DNA from: Methylobacillus caricis
GTDB lineage: Bacteria > Pseudomonadota > Gammaproteobacteria > Burkholderiales > Methylophilaceae
Assembly: GCF_020532705.1 (NCBI RefSeq)
Contig: NZ_JAJAVD010000003.1
Coordinates: 166,322-230,321, forward strand
Direction: 5' to 3'
DNA length: 64,000 nt
The notes under the pieces were generated by a model that was given only the letters and a program-made list of their open reading frames with translations, did no database searches and was not told where the DNA came from. Positions 1-8,275 of the stretch are shown here, piece by piece. Each line of letters begins with the position of its first letter. The stretch's first letter is position 1. The translations under genes were made by a program, and so were the position numbers.

Positions 1-429
1 AAACCCATGCGTGGCCAGATTGTGCTTTATAAGCCAGAGCGCCAATTGGAGCAGGTGGTATATCGCGAAGGGTTCTATCTGGTGCCACGCCGGGATGGCT
101 ACCTCCTGGCAGGCAGCACGCTTGAAGATGTGGGTTTTGACCCCTCGACCACGCCCAATGTGCGGGAAGAAATTTGCGCCAAGGCCGAAGCCATCATGCC
201 TGACCTCAAAGGCTTGCCTATAATCAAGCACTGGAGCGGGCTGCGGCCTGGTACTCCGGAAAATATGCCGGTGATTGCACAACATCCGGAAGTGGAAAAC
301 CTCTATCTGAATACTGGGCACTTTCGCTATGGGCTGACTATGGGGCCTGCCAGTGCCAGGCTGGTTGCAGCTATGGTATGCGGTGAAACGCCCTGGACCA
401 ATCCTGCACCGTTTGCGCTGCCGCAATAA
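1..429 (+). CDS. thiO: ThiO-like FAD-dependent glycine oxidase, C-terminal part (cut by window edge)
   Basis: The reading frame is open from the first base, so this is the 3' end of a longer gene. The visible 142 residues match the C-terminal half of the DAO/ThiO flavoenzyme family. They include the typical WSGLRPGTPENMPVI segment followed by NTGHFRYGLTMGPASARLV, which in the family closes over the flavin and carries the substrate-side arginine. ThiO oxidises glycine to the imine used in thiazole (thiamine) synthesis. A different DAO-family amine oxidase cannot be excluded without the N-terminal Rossmann part. The frame ends at a TAA. No thiamine gene follows within the window. Confidence 0.75.
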   Translation, partial: KPMRGQIVLYKPERQLEQVVYREGFYLVPRRDGYLLAGSTLEDVGFDPSTTPNVREEICAKAEAIMPDLKGLPIIKHWSGLRPGTPENMPVIAQHPEVENLYLNTGHFRYGLTMGPASARLVAAMVCGETPWTNPAPFALPQ

Positions 430-701
430 CAACGCTGTGACATTTTCGATGCAGCCAAGCAGCAATGGCTTGTGTCGTCTGGCTCTCTGGGCAAAGTAGC
501 AATGCCAGGTTGGTCTTGACCAAGGGTTCCCCAGTTGGCTGTGCCGAGTAGCAGAGCGCTGGATGGACCAGGGCTTGCAGTTGTTTGAGCGATAGCGAGT
601 TCTGCCAGGAAGGCTATTTTCGCCTAAAGCCGCGCAGCTCAATGTGGTCAGGTGGGAATGAAGGCCAACACCACAAACTGATCATTGCTGCGCTTGATCT
701 G
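430..701. other. Gene-poor 272-base gap with a possible decayed reading frame
   Basis: No intact gene is visible here. On the minus strand a frame starts at 685, just past the moaC stop, and reaches an in-frame TAG at about 614. Beyond that stop the same frame stays open for roughly 75 more codons, into the end of the thiO-like gene. This could be a small gene broken by one nonsense mutation, or chance. I do not recognise the translated product. Confidence 0.25.
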
Positions 702-1184
702 TCAGGTTGCGGCAGCTTGCCAGTGCCCAGACTTGCCGCCGGCCTTCTCCAGCAGGCGTATTTCGCGAATCTGCATGCCGCGGTCTATTGCCTTGCACAT
801 ATCGTATATGGTCAGCAATGCCAGGCTGGTGGCAGTGAGCGCTTCCATTTCCACTCCGGTGCGCCCTACGGTTTCCGCAGTGACAGTGCAATGGATGGTA
901 TTGATGGCGTGCTCGATCTCGAACTCCACGCCGACTTTTGTCAATGGAATAGGGTGGCACAAGGGAATCAGCTCCGCGGTGCGCTTGGAGCCCTGGATGG
1001 CGGCAATTCTTGCAATGCCAAGCACATCGCCTTTCTTTGCATCTCCCTGCAGAATGGTGGCAAGTGTTGCGGGCAGCATTTGTATGCTGCCCCGTGCAAC
1101 GGCAGCGCGTTGTGTTTCGGCTTTGTTGCCTACGTCGACCATATGTGCCTGGCCGCTGGCATCGAAATGGGTGAGGTTACTCAT
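702..1184 (-). CDS. moaC: Cyclic pyranopterin monophosphate synthase MoaC
   Basis: The 160-residue protein has the normal length of MoaC, which acts after MoaA in molybdenum cofactor synthesis to make cyclic pyranopterin monophosphate in the cytoplasm. Family signatures are present: [19 protein letters not shown], then LIPLCHP, and later GVEMEALTA. The lysines and the histidine of these blocks belong to the known active site. The start is the ATG at 1184, preceded by AGGGAC. No other moa gene adjoins it in the window, so the pathway is split across the genome. It is transcribed divergently from the M48 protease gene, about 80 bases away. Confidence 0.95.
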   Translation of the reverse strand: MSNLTHFDASGQAHMVDVGNKAETQRAAVARGSIQMLPATLATILQGDAKKGDVLGIARIAAIQGSKRTAELIPLCHPIPLTKVGVEFEIEHAINTIHCTVTAETVGRTGVEMEALTATSLALLTIYDMCKAIDRGMQIREIRLLEKAGGKSGHWQAAAT

Positions 1185-1264
1185 GATGTCCCTACTGGTT
1201 CGCGTTACTGATGTACAAAGCCAGACAGCTAGTGAACTTGGCGCTTGAGGTTGTTATCATAGCA

Positions 1265-2695
1265 ATGATGAAACTGTTTTACCCGATTGTATTTCTTGCA
1301 TTATTCGCCCCATGGGTATTGGCGGATGGTTTGCCCGAGCTTGGCGATTATTCTGCTACCGTGCTCTCCCCGCTCGATGAGCAGCGGATTGCCGATGAAA
1401 TCATGCGCGACGTCTATGCCAGCAGCCAGGTGCTGGAAGACCCCGAGATCAACGACTATATAGACAGCCTGGGCCACCGGCTTGCCGCCAGCAGTCCCGA
1501 TAAATACCAGCGCTTCAATTTTTTTGTGGTCAAGGATAATTCAATCAATGCCTTTGCCATGCCAGGCGGTGTGATTGGCGTGCATACCGGCTTATTAACG
1601 GCTGCCAATAACGAATCCGAGGTAGCCGGGGTGCTGGGCCATGAAATAGGCCACGTGGTACAGCGCCATCTCGCACGTATGCTGGCCAAGCAGAAAAATG
1701 ATTCCGTCATCAGCATGGCGACGATGGCCTTGGCTCTGCTGGCCGCACGCAGCAATCCGCAATTGACCGGTGGAGCCTTGACAGCGGCAACCGCCAATTC
1801 CATCCAGAAGCAAATTGACTATACGCGTGAACATGAACGTGAGGCAGACCGCGTAGGTCTGCAGATTCTGGACAGTGCAGGGTTTGATACACGCGGCATG
1901 CCATCTTTTTTTGAAACCTTGCAAAAGGGCACCCGTTTTTCCGAAGGAAGTGCTCCGGCTTTCCTGCGTACCCACCCCTTGACCAGTGAGCGTATTGCCG
2001 ATGTACGCAACCGGGTAGAGCAGACCGCCTATCGCCAGGTCAAGGAAAGCCCGGAGTTCCAGTTCGTCAAGGTCAAGTTATTGTCCAATATCGGTACCGC
2101 AGACTCAGTCATCAATATCTTTCGCAATAACTTGCAGGAGAAAAGTTATACCAGTGAAGCTGCACAGCATTATGGCCTTGCACTAGCCATGTTGCGCAAG
2201 CGTGACCTGTCGGGCGCCAGTAAGGAAATAGAGTGGCTGCGTAAAAATGCGCTGCCCAATGCCATGATAGAAACCGTGGCGACCAATATTGCTGTAACAG
2301 GCAAGAGTCCTACCGAGGCTGAAAAGGAGTATCTGGATGCGTTGAGCAAATACCCTGACCATAGAGCCTTGATTTACGGTTATGCTGAGCTCCTGCTGGC
2401 CACCCGCCAGGCGGACAAGTTGCTCAAGTTGGTTGGCGACAAACAGGGACAATATCCGGATGACCCTTATTTTTACGAGTTGAAATCCAGGGTCTATACC
2501 ATGCAGGGCAAAACCATGCTGCGGCACCAGGCGCAGGGCGAGGCTTATGCGCGCCGCTACAACTTGCGTGCAGCGGTAGAGCAGATGGACCTTGCGTCCA
2601 AGGCGACCGATGGAGACTTCTACGAGCAATCCATCGTCGAAGCGCGCCTTAACCAGTTGCGCCAGCAGCTTGATGACAAAAAGCGCGATAAGTGA
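1265..2695 (+). CDS. bepA: Periplasmic M48-family metalloprotease, BepA/YfgC type
   Basis: About 476 residues counted from the ATG at 1265, which gives a clean signal peptide (MMKLFYPIVFLALFAPWVLA). An upstream in-frame ATG at 1211 would add 18 residues before the signal and is less likely. The zinc motif HEIGH lies near residues 126-130, with the third ligand glutamate in EHEREADRVG near 193. After the peptidase domain comes a C-terminal helical region of TPR type, about 200 residues, as in E. coli BepA. BepA degrades or rescues stalled outer-membrane proteins such as LptD at the BAM complex. The fit in length and layout is good. Confidence 0.88.
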   Translation: MMKLFYPIVFLALFAPWVLADGLPELGDYSATVLSPLDEQRIADEIMRDVYASSQVLEDPEINDYIDSLGHRLAASSPDKYQRFNFFVVKDNSINAFAMPGGVIGVHTGLLTAANNESEVAGVLGHEIGHVVQRHLARMLAKQKNDSVISMATMALALLAARSNPQLTGGALTAATANSIQKQIDYTREHEREADRVGLQILDSAGFDTRGMPSFFETLQKGTRFSEGSAPAFLRTHPLTSERIADVRNRVEQTAYRQVKESPEFQFVKVKLLSNIGTADSVINIFRNNLQEKSYTSEAAQHYGLALAMLRKRDLSGASKEIEWLRKNALPNAMIETVATNIAVTGKSPTEAEKEYLDALSKYPDHRALIYGYAELLLATRQADKLLKLVGDKQGQYPDDPYFYELKSRVYTMQGKTMLRHQAQGEAYARRYNLRAAVEQMDLASKATDGDFYEQSIVEARLNQLRQQLDDKKRDK

Positions 2696-2720
2696 CACAA
2701 CAAATGATAAGGAAGTTGTC

Positions 2721-3155
2721 ATGACGGGACGGCGCTCCATCTTGCAAATGTTGCTGGCAAGCTTGCTGCTGCCCTTGAAAGCGCTGGCGGCAGCCTGGAA
2801 TAGACCTGCCTTTGAAGCCAGCACCATTGATGGCGCCAAGCAAGTGCTGGATATGCGCGCAGAGGAAAATAGTGCACAGATCGAGATTGTGGCGCCTGAC
2901 TTCGCTGAAAATGGGGCGGTAGTCCAAATAGAGGTCATGAGCCGGATTGCCGGAACTGAAGCAATTGCCATTTTTGCAGAGAGGAACCCCGTACCCCTGG
3001 TGGCAAACTTCACTTTCAGCCATGGGGCACAACCTTATGTGATTACCCGTATCAAGATGGCTGAAAGTCAAAGCCTGCAAGTAGTGGTCAAGGCGGGCGG
3101 GCGTTATTACCAGGCCAACCGTGATGTGGCGGTGTCGGAAGGCGGGTGCGGTTGA
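2721..3155 (+). CDS. soxY: SoxY-type sulfur carrier subunit
   Basis: 144 residues ending in SEGGCG, the swinging GGCG arm whose cysteine (143) binds sulfur intermediates in SoxYZ. The N-terminus carries an RR pair followed by a hydrophobic stretch, compatible with a Tat-type signal, as is usual for SoxY. The start at 2721 is preceded by AAGGAAG. An in-frame upstream start at 2592 lies inside the protease gene and is unlikely. soxZ follows with a one-base stop/start overlap. No soxA, soxB, soxX or soxCD is nearby, so the partner reaction is unknown. The pair could serve thiosulfate oxidation encoded elsewhere or another role. Confidence 0.85.
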   Translation: MTGRRSILQMLLASLLLPLKALAAAWNRPAFEASTIDGAKQVLDMRAEENSAQIEIVAPDFAENGAVVQIEVMSRIAGTEAIAIFAERNPVPLVANFTFSHGAQPYVITRIKMAESQSLQVVVKAGGRYYQANRDVAVSEGGCG

Positions 3156-3466
3156 TGGCAACAGGAATCAAGATGCGCGTGCGCTTGCAGTCCGGCGTAG
3201 CTGAGGTCAGGGTTTTGATCAGCCATCCGATGGAAACTGGTCGGCGTGAGGATGATGCTGGCAAGTTAGTGCCAGCACATTTCATTCAGGTGCTGACAGC
3301 AACACTCAATCAGAAGCCAGTGTTAGAGGCGCAATGGGGGACTGGGATCGCGCGGGACCCTTATTTGGTTTTCTACGTCGCAGATGCCAGGATTGGCGAT
3401 ACGATCGGAATCGAGTGGCATGACAATAAGGGTGAAAGCGGCCGTCACTCAATTGTGGTGGCATAA
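3155..3466 (+). CDS. soxZ: SoxZ-type sulfur carrier partner
   Basis: About 103 residues with typical SoxZ segments: VLISHPMETGRR at the start and HFIQVLTATLN further on, then an immunoglobulin-like C-terminal half. SoxZ forms the heterodimer that holds SoxY and its sulfur-bearing cysteine arm in the periplasm. The protein has no signal peptide of its own, consistent with co-export bound to SoxY. The ATG at 3155 overlaps the soxY stop codon by one base, so the two are translationally coupled. A GTG at 3146 is the alternative start. The stop codon lies inside the loop of an 11-bp hairpin. Confidence 0.87.
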   Translation: MATGIKMRVRLQSGVAEVRVLISHPMETGRREDDAGKLVPAHFIQVLTATLNQKPVLEAQWGTGIARDPYLVFYVADARIGDTIGIEWHDNKGESGRHSIVVA

Positions 3467-3478
3467 CGCCACCACAAT
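3452..3478. repeat. Perfect 11-bp inverted repeat over the soxZ stop codon
   Basis: Arms at 3452-3462 and 3468-3478 are exact reverse complements with a 5-base loop that holds the TAA of soxZ. It lies between the convergent soxZ and alcohol dehydrogenase genes. Neither side has a strong T-run, so it may stabilise the 3' ends or act as a weak bidirectional terminator. Confidence 0.6.
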
Positions 3479-3484
3479 CTGGCC

Positions 3485-4558
3485 TCAAGGAGTAATGGCG
3501 ACCTTCATCACGCCATCGCGTTGATTTGCAAACAGTTCATAGGCCTGCTCTATATCATCCAACTTGAAGCGGTGCGTAACCAATGAGCGCAGATCAGCAC
3601 GGCCAGAAGCTACCGTGTCCATGAGCCTGCGCATTCTCTCCTTTCCGCCCGGGCAGAGGGTGGAGACTATGGTGAAGTCTCCTAGCCCTGCGCCAAAAGC
3701 GTCTAGTGGCAGCCGCAAATCACTGGAATACACCCCCAGGCTGGAAACCGTACCGCCAGGCCGTAATACGCGCAGTGAAGATTCAAAAGTCTGTTGCGTT
3801 CCCAATGCTTCAATTGCCACATCCGCGCCGCGGCCATCGGTGAGGCGCATGATTTCCTGTATTGGGTCGTGGGTCTTGAAGTTGATGACGTGATCCGCGC
3901 CCAAGGAGCGGGCAATGGTCAGCCTTTCAGGAATGGCATCCACGCCGATAATTGTGCTTGCGCCCATGAGCCTTGCACCAGCAACCGCCGACAGGCCTAT
4001 CGGGCCCAGGGCGAATACCACGACTGTATCGCCTATCTTGATATTGCCGCGTTCAGCGCCGGAAAACCCGGTGGACATGATATCGGGACACATCAGCACC
4101 TGTTCATCGGTCAGGTGGTCCGGGATGGCGCTCAAGTTGGCCATGGCATCCGGCACGCGCAGATATTCCGCCTGGCATCCGTCTATGGTGTTGCCGAATT
4201 TCCAGCCGCCAGCCACCTTGAAACCGTGTTTGCTGTCTGGCCCATCCTGTGCGCCACTGCCACACAGGCAGGCATTTGAATACCCGCTTGGTGTAATGGC
4301 ACCTGCTATGACTCGTTGACCTTCTGTAAACCCGGTAACGGCTGATCCCAGTTTTTCTATGATACCCACGGGCTCATGCCCGACTGTCAGGCCCCGCGCC
4401 ACTGGATATTCGCCCTTGAGTATATGGACATCGGTCCCGCAAATCGTGGTCGTAGTGATACGAATGAGGGCGTCAAGCGGGCCTATTACCGGGATAGGTT
4501 TTTCCTCAAGCATAATCCGTCCAGGTTCTATGAACACTGCTGCTTTCATCTTGGCCAT
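3485..4558 (-). CDS. Zinc-dependent secondary alcohol dehydrogenase (isopropanol dehydrogenase type)
   Basis: 357 residues, a medium-chain dehydrogenase. The catalytic zinc ligands are visible as Cys in ICGTD near residue 40, His in GHEPVG near 61 and Asp in CPDIMSTGFSGAE near 158. Cys-His-Asp is the pattern of the Thermoanaerobacter/Clostridium NADP secondary alcohol dehydrogenases. The Rossmann motif ALGPIGLSAVAGARLMGA follows. The short four-cysteine structural zinc loop is absent, as in that subgroup. The start is the ATG at 4558 behind AAAGGAG. It stands alone and converges with soxYZ. The substrate (a short secondary alcohol, ketone or aldehyde) cannot be read from sequence. Confidence 0.85.
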   Translation of the reverse strand: MAKMKAAVFIEPGRIMLEEKPIPVIGPLDALIRITTTTICGTDVHILKGEYPVARGLTVGHEPVGIIEKLGSAVTGFTEGQRVIAGAITPSGYSNACLCGSGAQDGPDSKHGFKVAGGWKFGNTIDGCQAEYLRVPDAMANLSAIPDHLTDEQVLMCPDIMSTGFSGAERGNIKIGDTVVVFALGPIGLSAVAGARLMGASTIIGVDAIPERLTIARSLGADHVINFKTHDPIQEIMRLTDGRGADVAIEALGTQQTFESSLRVLRPGGTVSSLGVYSSDLRLPLDAFGAGLGDFTIVSTLCPGGKERMRRLMDTVASGRADLRSLVTHRFKLDDIEQAYELFANQRDGVMKVAITP

Positions 4559-4638
4559 GAAATACTCCTTTTTTAATAAGGGTTATTGGGTCATGGTAAC
4601 AAAAATCCATGCGGGGGATGACTTTTAATGCTGATGTC

Positions 4639-5619
4639 TTATGGCCTATGTAGGTGGGTCAATAGTGTTTTTTCATTGACAAAGGTGATGTCGTACATAC
4701 TACTCAAGCCTTGTGCATGCTCATCAGGCAGGTCTGCAACACAGAGAATGAACTGGGATTTCTGCAGTCCCAGGCTTTTTTTGAGCAGGCGGTATTTTTC
4801 TATGGAAGATTTGTATTCGCCGGTTTTGCACTCAATACAGACTGGCGTTTTATTGTCTATGAGCAGGAATACATCCAGCTCGTGCATATCCGCATTGGGC
4901 AATGTCACCACCATATTGCGTGCGCATGAAAATGGCAGGTTGCGTTGCTGGGCATACTCTAGCGCCTGCATCATGGCGAACCACTCCAGCCATATGCCAT
5001 TGAAAAACTGACGGATGACCGGTGTCGGTTGCAGGATCAGGCGCACGGTTTTCTCGGTTTTCTGCTGGACCAGCCTCTGGATAAAGGCATAGTCATAAAG
5101 CCGTTTGCAGAAGCTGGTCAGCAGGCTGATTTCCTCAGGTTTTCGGTTTGCGAGATTGATAGTGGTGCCGTTGTAATTCTCTTTGTAGGCATGGCATATC
5201 TGGCCGAGGATGGGTTTAAGGCTGGCGTAGTGCTGACCGATTTCCATGGCTATCTCATCGAAGAAACCAGTGGTATCTACCGCTTTGGGATTGATCTCGG
5301 CATGGATGTTTTTCTGCTTGAACCATCGGAGTATTGGTTGGTGCTGAGCAGGGCTGGATAACATTTCCGTATTGCTGAAACCTGTAGTAGTCGCGATATG
5401 CGGGGTTTCTGCTGTTGAATCGTCTTCTGCGAGTTCGCTTTGCATGCGTTTGTGTGAGACCTGCAGTGCAAAATATTTTTCCAGCAGTTTTGAGACAAAG
5501 AATGGCGTATCCCACACCTTGTTCTGGTGCTGGCACTTGGGGCATGGAACATCCTGGCCTATGAAGCTCGGCTCAAGCTCCCTGATGAAGTTGCAATGGC
5601 TACAGCGGGAAATGGCCAT
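4639..5619 (-). CDS. Zinc-ribbon protein with C-terminal PD-(D/E)xK nuclease-like domain (DUF1887-like)
   Basis: 326 residues, not a named gene. The N-terminus has a CxxC...CxxC zinc ribbon (Cys 6, 9, 26, 29). A middle region of about 170 residues has no motif I recognise. The C-terminal third carries GIWLE (Glu 212), then ELDV (Glu 247, Asp 249), then IECKTG (Glu 263, Lys 265). This spacing is that of PD-(D/E)xK restriction-like nucleases and resembles the nuclease domain of DUF1887/Card1-type CRISPR ancillary proteins. Those have a CARF sensor, whereas this one has a zinc ribbon instead. No CRISPR array or cas gene is in the window. It sits alone, 12 bases downstream of hda on the same strand. 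Nuclease activity is inferred. Confidence 0.6.
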   Translation of the reverse strand: MAISRCSHCNFIRELEPSFIGQDVPCPKCQHQNKVWDTPFFVSKLLEKYFALQVSHKRMQSELAEDDSTAETPHIATTTGFSNTEMLSSPAQHQPILRWFKQKNIHAEINPKAVDTTGFFDEIAMEIGQHYASLKPILGQICHAYKENYNGTTINLANRKPEEISLLTSFCKRLYDYAFIQRLVQQKTEKTVRLILQPTPVIRQFFNGIWLEWFAMMQALEYAQQRNLPFSCARNMVVTLPNADMHELDVFLLIDNKTPVCIECKTGEYKSSIEKYRLLKKSLGLQKSQFILCVADLPDEHAQGLSSMYDITFVNEKTLLTHLHRP

Positions 5620-5631
5620 GGTTATCCTTGA

Positions 5632-6252
5632 TCAGCCAGGGGATAGTTGCAGCAGTTGTTTGAGCAAAGGCAGGGTGACCGCCCGTTTGTCAGTAAGTGA
5701 CCACTCATCTAGAGCATCAATGGTAGCAATCAGGTTGGGCATGTCGCGGCGCAAATGGCGCAGGCAATAATCCAGGACTTCATCGGGCAGTTTCATGCCA
5801 CGGGCCTGGGCATGGATTTTCAGTGCCTGGGCTTTTTCTTCATCACTGAGGGGATGCAACTGATAAGCGAGTCCCCATGCCAGGCGGGTGGCAAGATCAT
5901 CTCGCAGACCCATTTGCCCCGGCGCAGCCTGGCCACTAGCAACCAAGCTGCCACCAGACTCGCGCAGTTGATTGTAGATATCAAATAAGGATATTTGCTC
6001 TTCGTCCGACAACAAATGCACGTCATCCACGCAGATCATATTGAGGCCGTGTTGGCCGGCCAATGCATTGCAAGCGGTGATCAGGTGGCTTTTTCCACAG
6101 CCGCTGGCACCCCAAAGATAGATGAACCTGGCATTGCCATCCTGCTGGATGGTGCTCTTGAGTTGGAACAATGCTTCTGCATTGCGGCCAACAACAAAAT
6201 TCTCCAGGGTCGGAGAGGCGGGTGGCTGGATATCGAGTAATAATTGTTTCAA
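5632..6252 (-). CDS. hda: DnaA-related regulatory inactivator Hda
   Basis: 206 residues, short like Hda and without the DnaA DNA-binding domain. The AAA+ fold is shown by the Walker A motif GASGCGKSH near residues 49-57 and by the VDDVHLL Walker B motif. The N-terminus MKQLLLDIQPP resembles the QLxLxLxP motif with which Hda binds the DnaN clamp. Hda promotes hydrolysis of DnaA-bound ATP after initiation. It is divergent from purM, an arrangement shared by many betaproteobacteria and gammaproteobacteria. The nuclease-like gene follows on the same strand and may be cotranscribed. Confidence 0.9.
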   Translation of the reverse strand: MKQLLLDIQPPASPTLENFVVGRNAEALFQLKSTIQQDGNARFIYLWGASGCGKSHLITACNALAGQHGLNMICVDDVHLLSDEEQISLFDIYNQLRESGGSLVASGQAAPGQMGLRDDLATRLAWGLAYQLHPLSDEEKAQALKIHAQARGMKLPDEVLDYCLRHLRRDMPNLIATIDALDEWSLTDKRAVTLPLLKQLLQLSPG

Positions 6253-6416
6253 AGTGGATCACTTGCGGGCTGATTGGTAGTTTGCATGAAGGCGCCGGGG
6301 CTTACGTTGCATTGATTCCTTCATGTTGATACGGTCTTTTTGTCGATTACCGGGCCATTTAAGGTAAAATTATGCCCTAATTTTCTAATTTATCTTGTGG
6401 AAAGCGAGAACTCAAC

Positions 6417-7457
6417 TTGAATTCTGAAAAAACCTCGATTAGCTATCGCGACGCCGGTGTGGATATTGAGGCCGGGGACGCCCTGGTTGAGCAGATCAAG
6501 CCATTCGCAAAACGTACCATGCGCCCTGAGGTCCTGGGCGGTATCGGGGGCTTCGGCTCCCTGTTCGAGGTGCCGAAAAAATTCAAGAATCCAGTGCTGG
6601 TATCCGGTACCGATGGTGTCGGTACCAAGCTCAAGCTGGCCTTCCAGTTGAATAAGCATGATACCGTCGGTATCGATCTGGTTGCCATGAGCGTCAATGA
6701 TATCTTAGTGCAGGGTGCAGAACCGTTGTTTTTCCTTGATTACTTTGCCTGTGGCAAGCTGGAGGTTGGCGTTGCTGCGCAGGTGATCAAGGGCATTGCT
6801 GCTGGATGTGAGCAATCAGGTTGTGCCTTGGTCGGCGGTGAAACGGCTGAAATGCCGGGCATGTATCCTGCAGGCGAATACGACCTGGCAGGTTTTGTGG
6901 TAGGCGCTGCGGACAAGGAAGCGCTGATTGACGGGACGACCATTGCCGAGGGCGACGTGGTGTTGGGCCTGGCGTCCAGTGGCGCTCATTCCAATGGCTA
7001 TTCGCTGATCCGCAAGCTGATCGACCTGTCCGGCGTGGACCTGGATAGTGATTTTTATGGCAGGCCGTTCCGTGATGTGGTGATGGAGCCAACCCGTATC
7101 TATGTCAAGCCGCTGCTCAAGCTGCTGGCGTCAGTCAAGGTCAAGGGCATGGCGCACATCACTGGCGGTGGCATCACGGAGAACGTACCCCGTGTATTGC
7201 CGGAGGGCCTGACCGCTGAAGTCCGCCAAGGCAGCTGGACCATGCCGCCGCTGTTCTCCTGGTTGCAGGAACAGGGCAATGTGACAGACCAGGAAATGTA
7301 CCGGACTTTCAATTGCGGCATAGGCATGGTGGTGATTGTGTCCAGAGCCGATGCAGAGTCTGCCAGGCAACTGCTGGCCGCAGAAGGCGAGCAGGTATGG
7401 GAAATTGGCCATATCCGTCAACAGCAGGCTGGTGAGGCACCAACGATAGTTGTCTGA
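6417..7457 (+). CDS. purM: Phosphoribosylformylglycinamidine cyclo-ligase PurM
   Basis: 346 residues, full length for AIR synthetase. Visible landmarks are [13 protein letters not shown] at the N-terminus, the ATP-site segment [19 protein letters not shown] and [10 protein letters not shown]. PurM converts FGAM and ATP to AIR, the fifth step of purine synthesis, in the cytoplasm. The start is a TTG at 6417 with AAAGCGAG upstream; the first in-frame ATG would remove the conserved N-terminus. Upstream, TTGTCG at 6340 and TAAAAT at 6365 form only a poor promoter candidate (19-base spacer). No purN follows. Confidence 0.96.
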   Translation: MNSEKTSISYRDAGVDIEAGDALVEQIKPFAKRTMRPEVLGGIGGFGSLFEVPKKFKNPVLVSGTDGVGTKLKLAFQLNKHDTVGIDLVAMSVNDILVQGAEPLFFLDYFACGKLEVGVAAQVIKGIAAGCEQSGCALVGGETAEMPGMYPAGEYDLAGFVVGAADKEALIDGTTIAEGDVVLGLASSGAHSNGYSLIRKLIDLSGVDLDSDFYGRPFRDVVMEPTRIYVKPLLKLLASVKVKGMAHITGGGITENVPRVLPEGLTAEVRQGSWTMPPLFSWLQEQGNVTDQEMYRTFNCGIGMVVIVSRADAESARQLLAAEGEQVWEIGHIRQQQAGEAPTIVV

Positions 7458-7464
7458 AGAACTT

Positions 7465-7497
7465 GCGCGTCATTCAGTTGCCAACTGGATGACGCGC
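7465..7497. repeat. Long hairpin after purM (15-bp stem)
   Basis: Arms 7465-7479 and 7483-7497 pair over 15 positions with one G-U wobble and a 3-base loop. It lies 8 bases after the purM stop and before the first DUF3108 gene. There is no T-run after it, so it may be an mRNA-stabilising or processing hairpin rather than a classic terminator. Confidence 0.6.
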
Positions 7498-7537
7498 TTG
7501 CACGTTAATGTGCTATCAATATTCTTCAGGAGGTCTT

Positions 7538-8239
7538 ATGTCACAAGCAATAGTCCGTATTATCAGTATTGCCATGCTACTCTTGAGCGGCCTGGCGACT
7601 GCTGCACCGAAACAGGTGACTTTGGTGTACGAAGCCACCCGGAACGGTCAGGCATTTGCTACCGTCAACGAGACTTATCGGCAAGAGGGCAATCGTTACC
7701 GGATTGAGAGTGTGACCAAGGGCGTAGGTGTGTATGCCCTGTTTGGCGAGCGCCGGTTGACGAGCGAAGGGGAAGTGACTGCCAACGGCCTTAAGCCCGG
7801 CCACTTCGAATTGCATCAGGGCGACAACGAAAAGCGTTCGCTTTATACCGATTTTGACTGGGCCGCCAATCAGCTCAATATGAAAGTCAAAGGCAAGCTG
7901 AATACAGTGCCGCTGGAAGCAGGTGCCCAGGATTTGAGCAGCTTTGTCTACCAGTTTATGTTCAGCCCCCCTGCTGGCACTGAGCTGACCATGCCGGTGA
8001 CGACTGGCAAAAAGTTGCGCCAATATCATTACAATATCGTGGCCAAGAATGAGGTACTGGAATTACCGGCTGGCAAGTTCAAGGTGATACATTTGGTTGA
8101 TGCCGACAAGGATGCTGCAGAGGATGGCAAGGAGTTCTGGTTGAGCGCAGACCATCATTTCCTGCCAGTCAAGCTGATGATGCTGGATGAAAAGGGCTAC
8201 AAGATAGAGCAGGTGCTCACCAACATCAATATTGAGTAG
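7538..8239 (+). CDS. DUF3108 family exported protein
   Basis: 233 residues from the ATG at 7538, chosen because CAGGAGG stands just before it. The N-terminus is a signal peptide (MSQAIVRIISIAMLLLSGLATA). The rest is a beta-rich DUF3108 domain that includes DLSSFVYQFMF and FWLSADHHFLPVKLMM, features shared with the next gene. Its function is not known. It is probably periplasmic or outer-membrane associated. Family members often sit beside purine genes and RsmB-type genes in betaproteobacteria, as here. It is a paralogue of the following gene, with matching C-terminal motifs. Confidence 0.8.
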   Translation: MSQAIVRIISIAMLLLSGLATAAPKQVTLVYEATRNGQAFATVNETYRQEGNRYRIESVTKGVGVYALFGERRLTSEGEVTANGLKPGHFELHQGDNEKRSLYTDFDWAANQLNMKVKGKLNTVPLEAGAQDLSSFVYQFMFSPPAGTELTMPVTTGKKLRQYHYNIVAKNEVLELPAGKFKVIHLVDADKDAAEDGKEFWLSADHHFLPVKLMMLDEKGYKIEQVLTNINIE

Positions 8240-8275
8240 CGCGTTGTTGAGCCGCCTTCCCGGAGCAGAATCAAT

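Noticed and set aside
585..1248. Plus-strand frames opposite moaC
   Set aside because: They are antisense to moaC and rich in shadow-like composition; no match to a family.
1211..1264. Upstream ATG at 1211 as the start of the BepA-type protease
   Set aside because: It would put 18 extra residues before a clean signal peptide; the ATG at 1265 gives a normal export signal.
2183..3161. Minus-strand frames opposite bepA and soxY
   Set aside because: They overlap genes with clear families and show no coding features of their own.
6340..6370. purM promoter
   Set aside because: TTGTCG and TAAAAT are 19 bases apart, too loose to list as a separate site.
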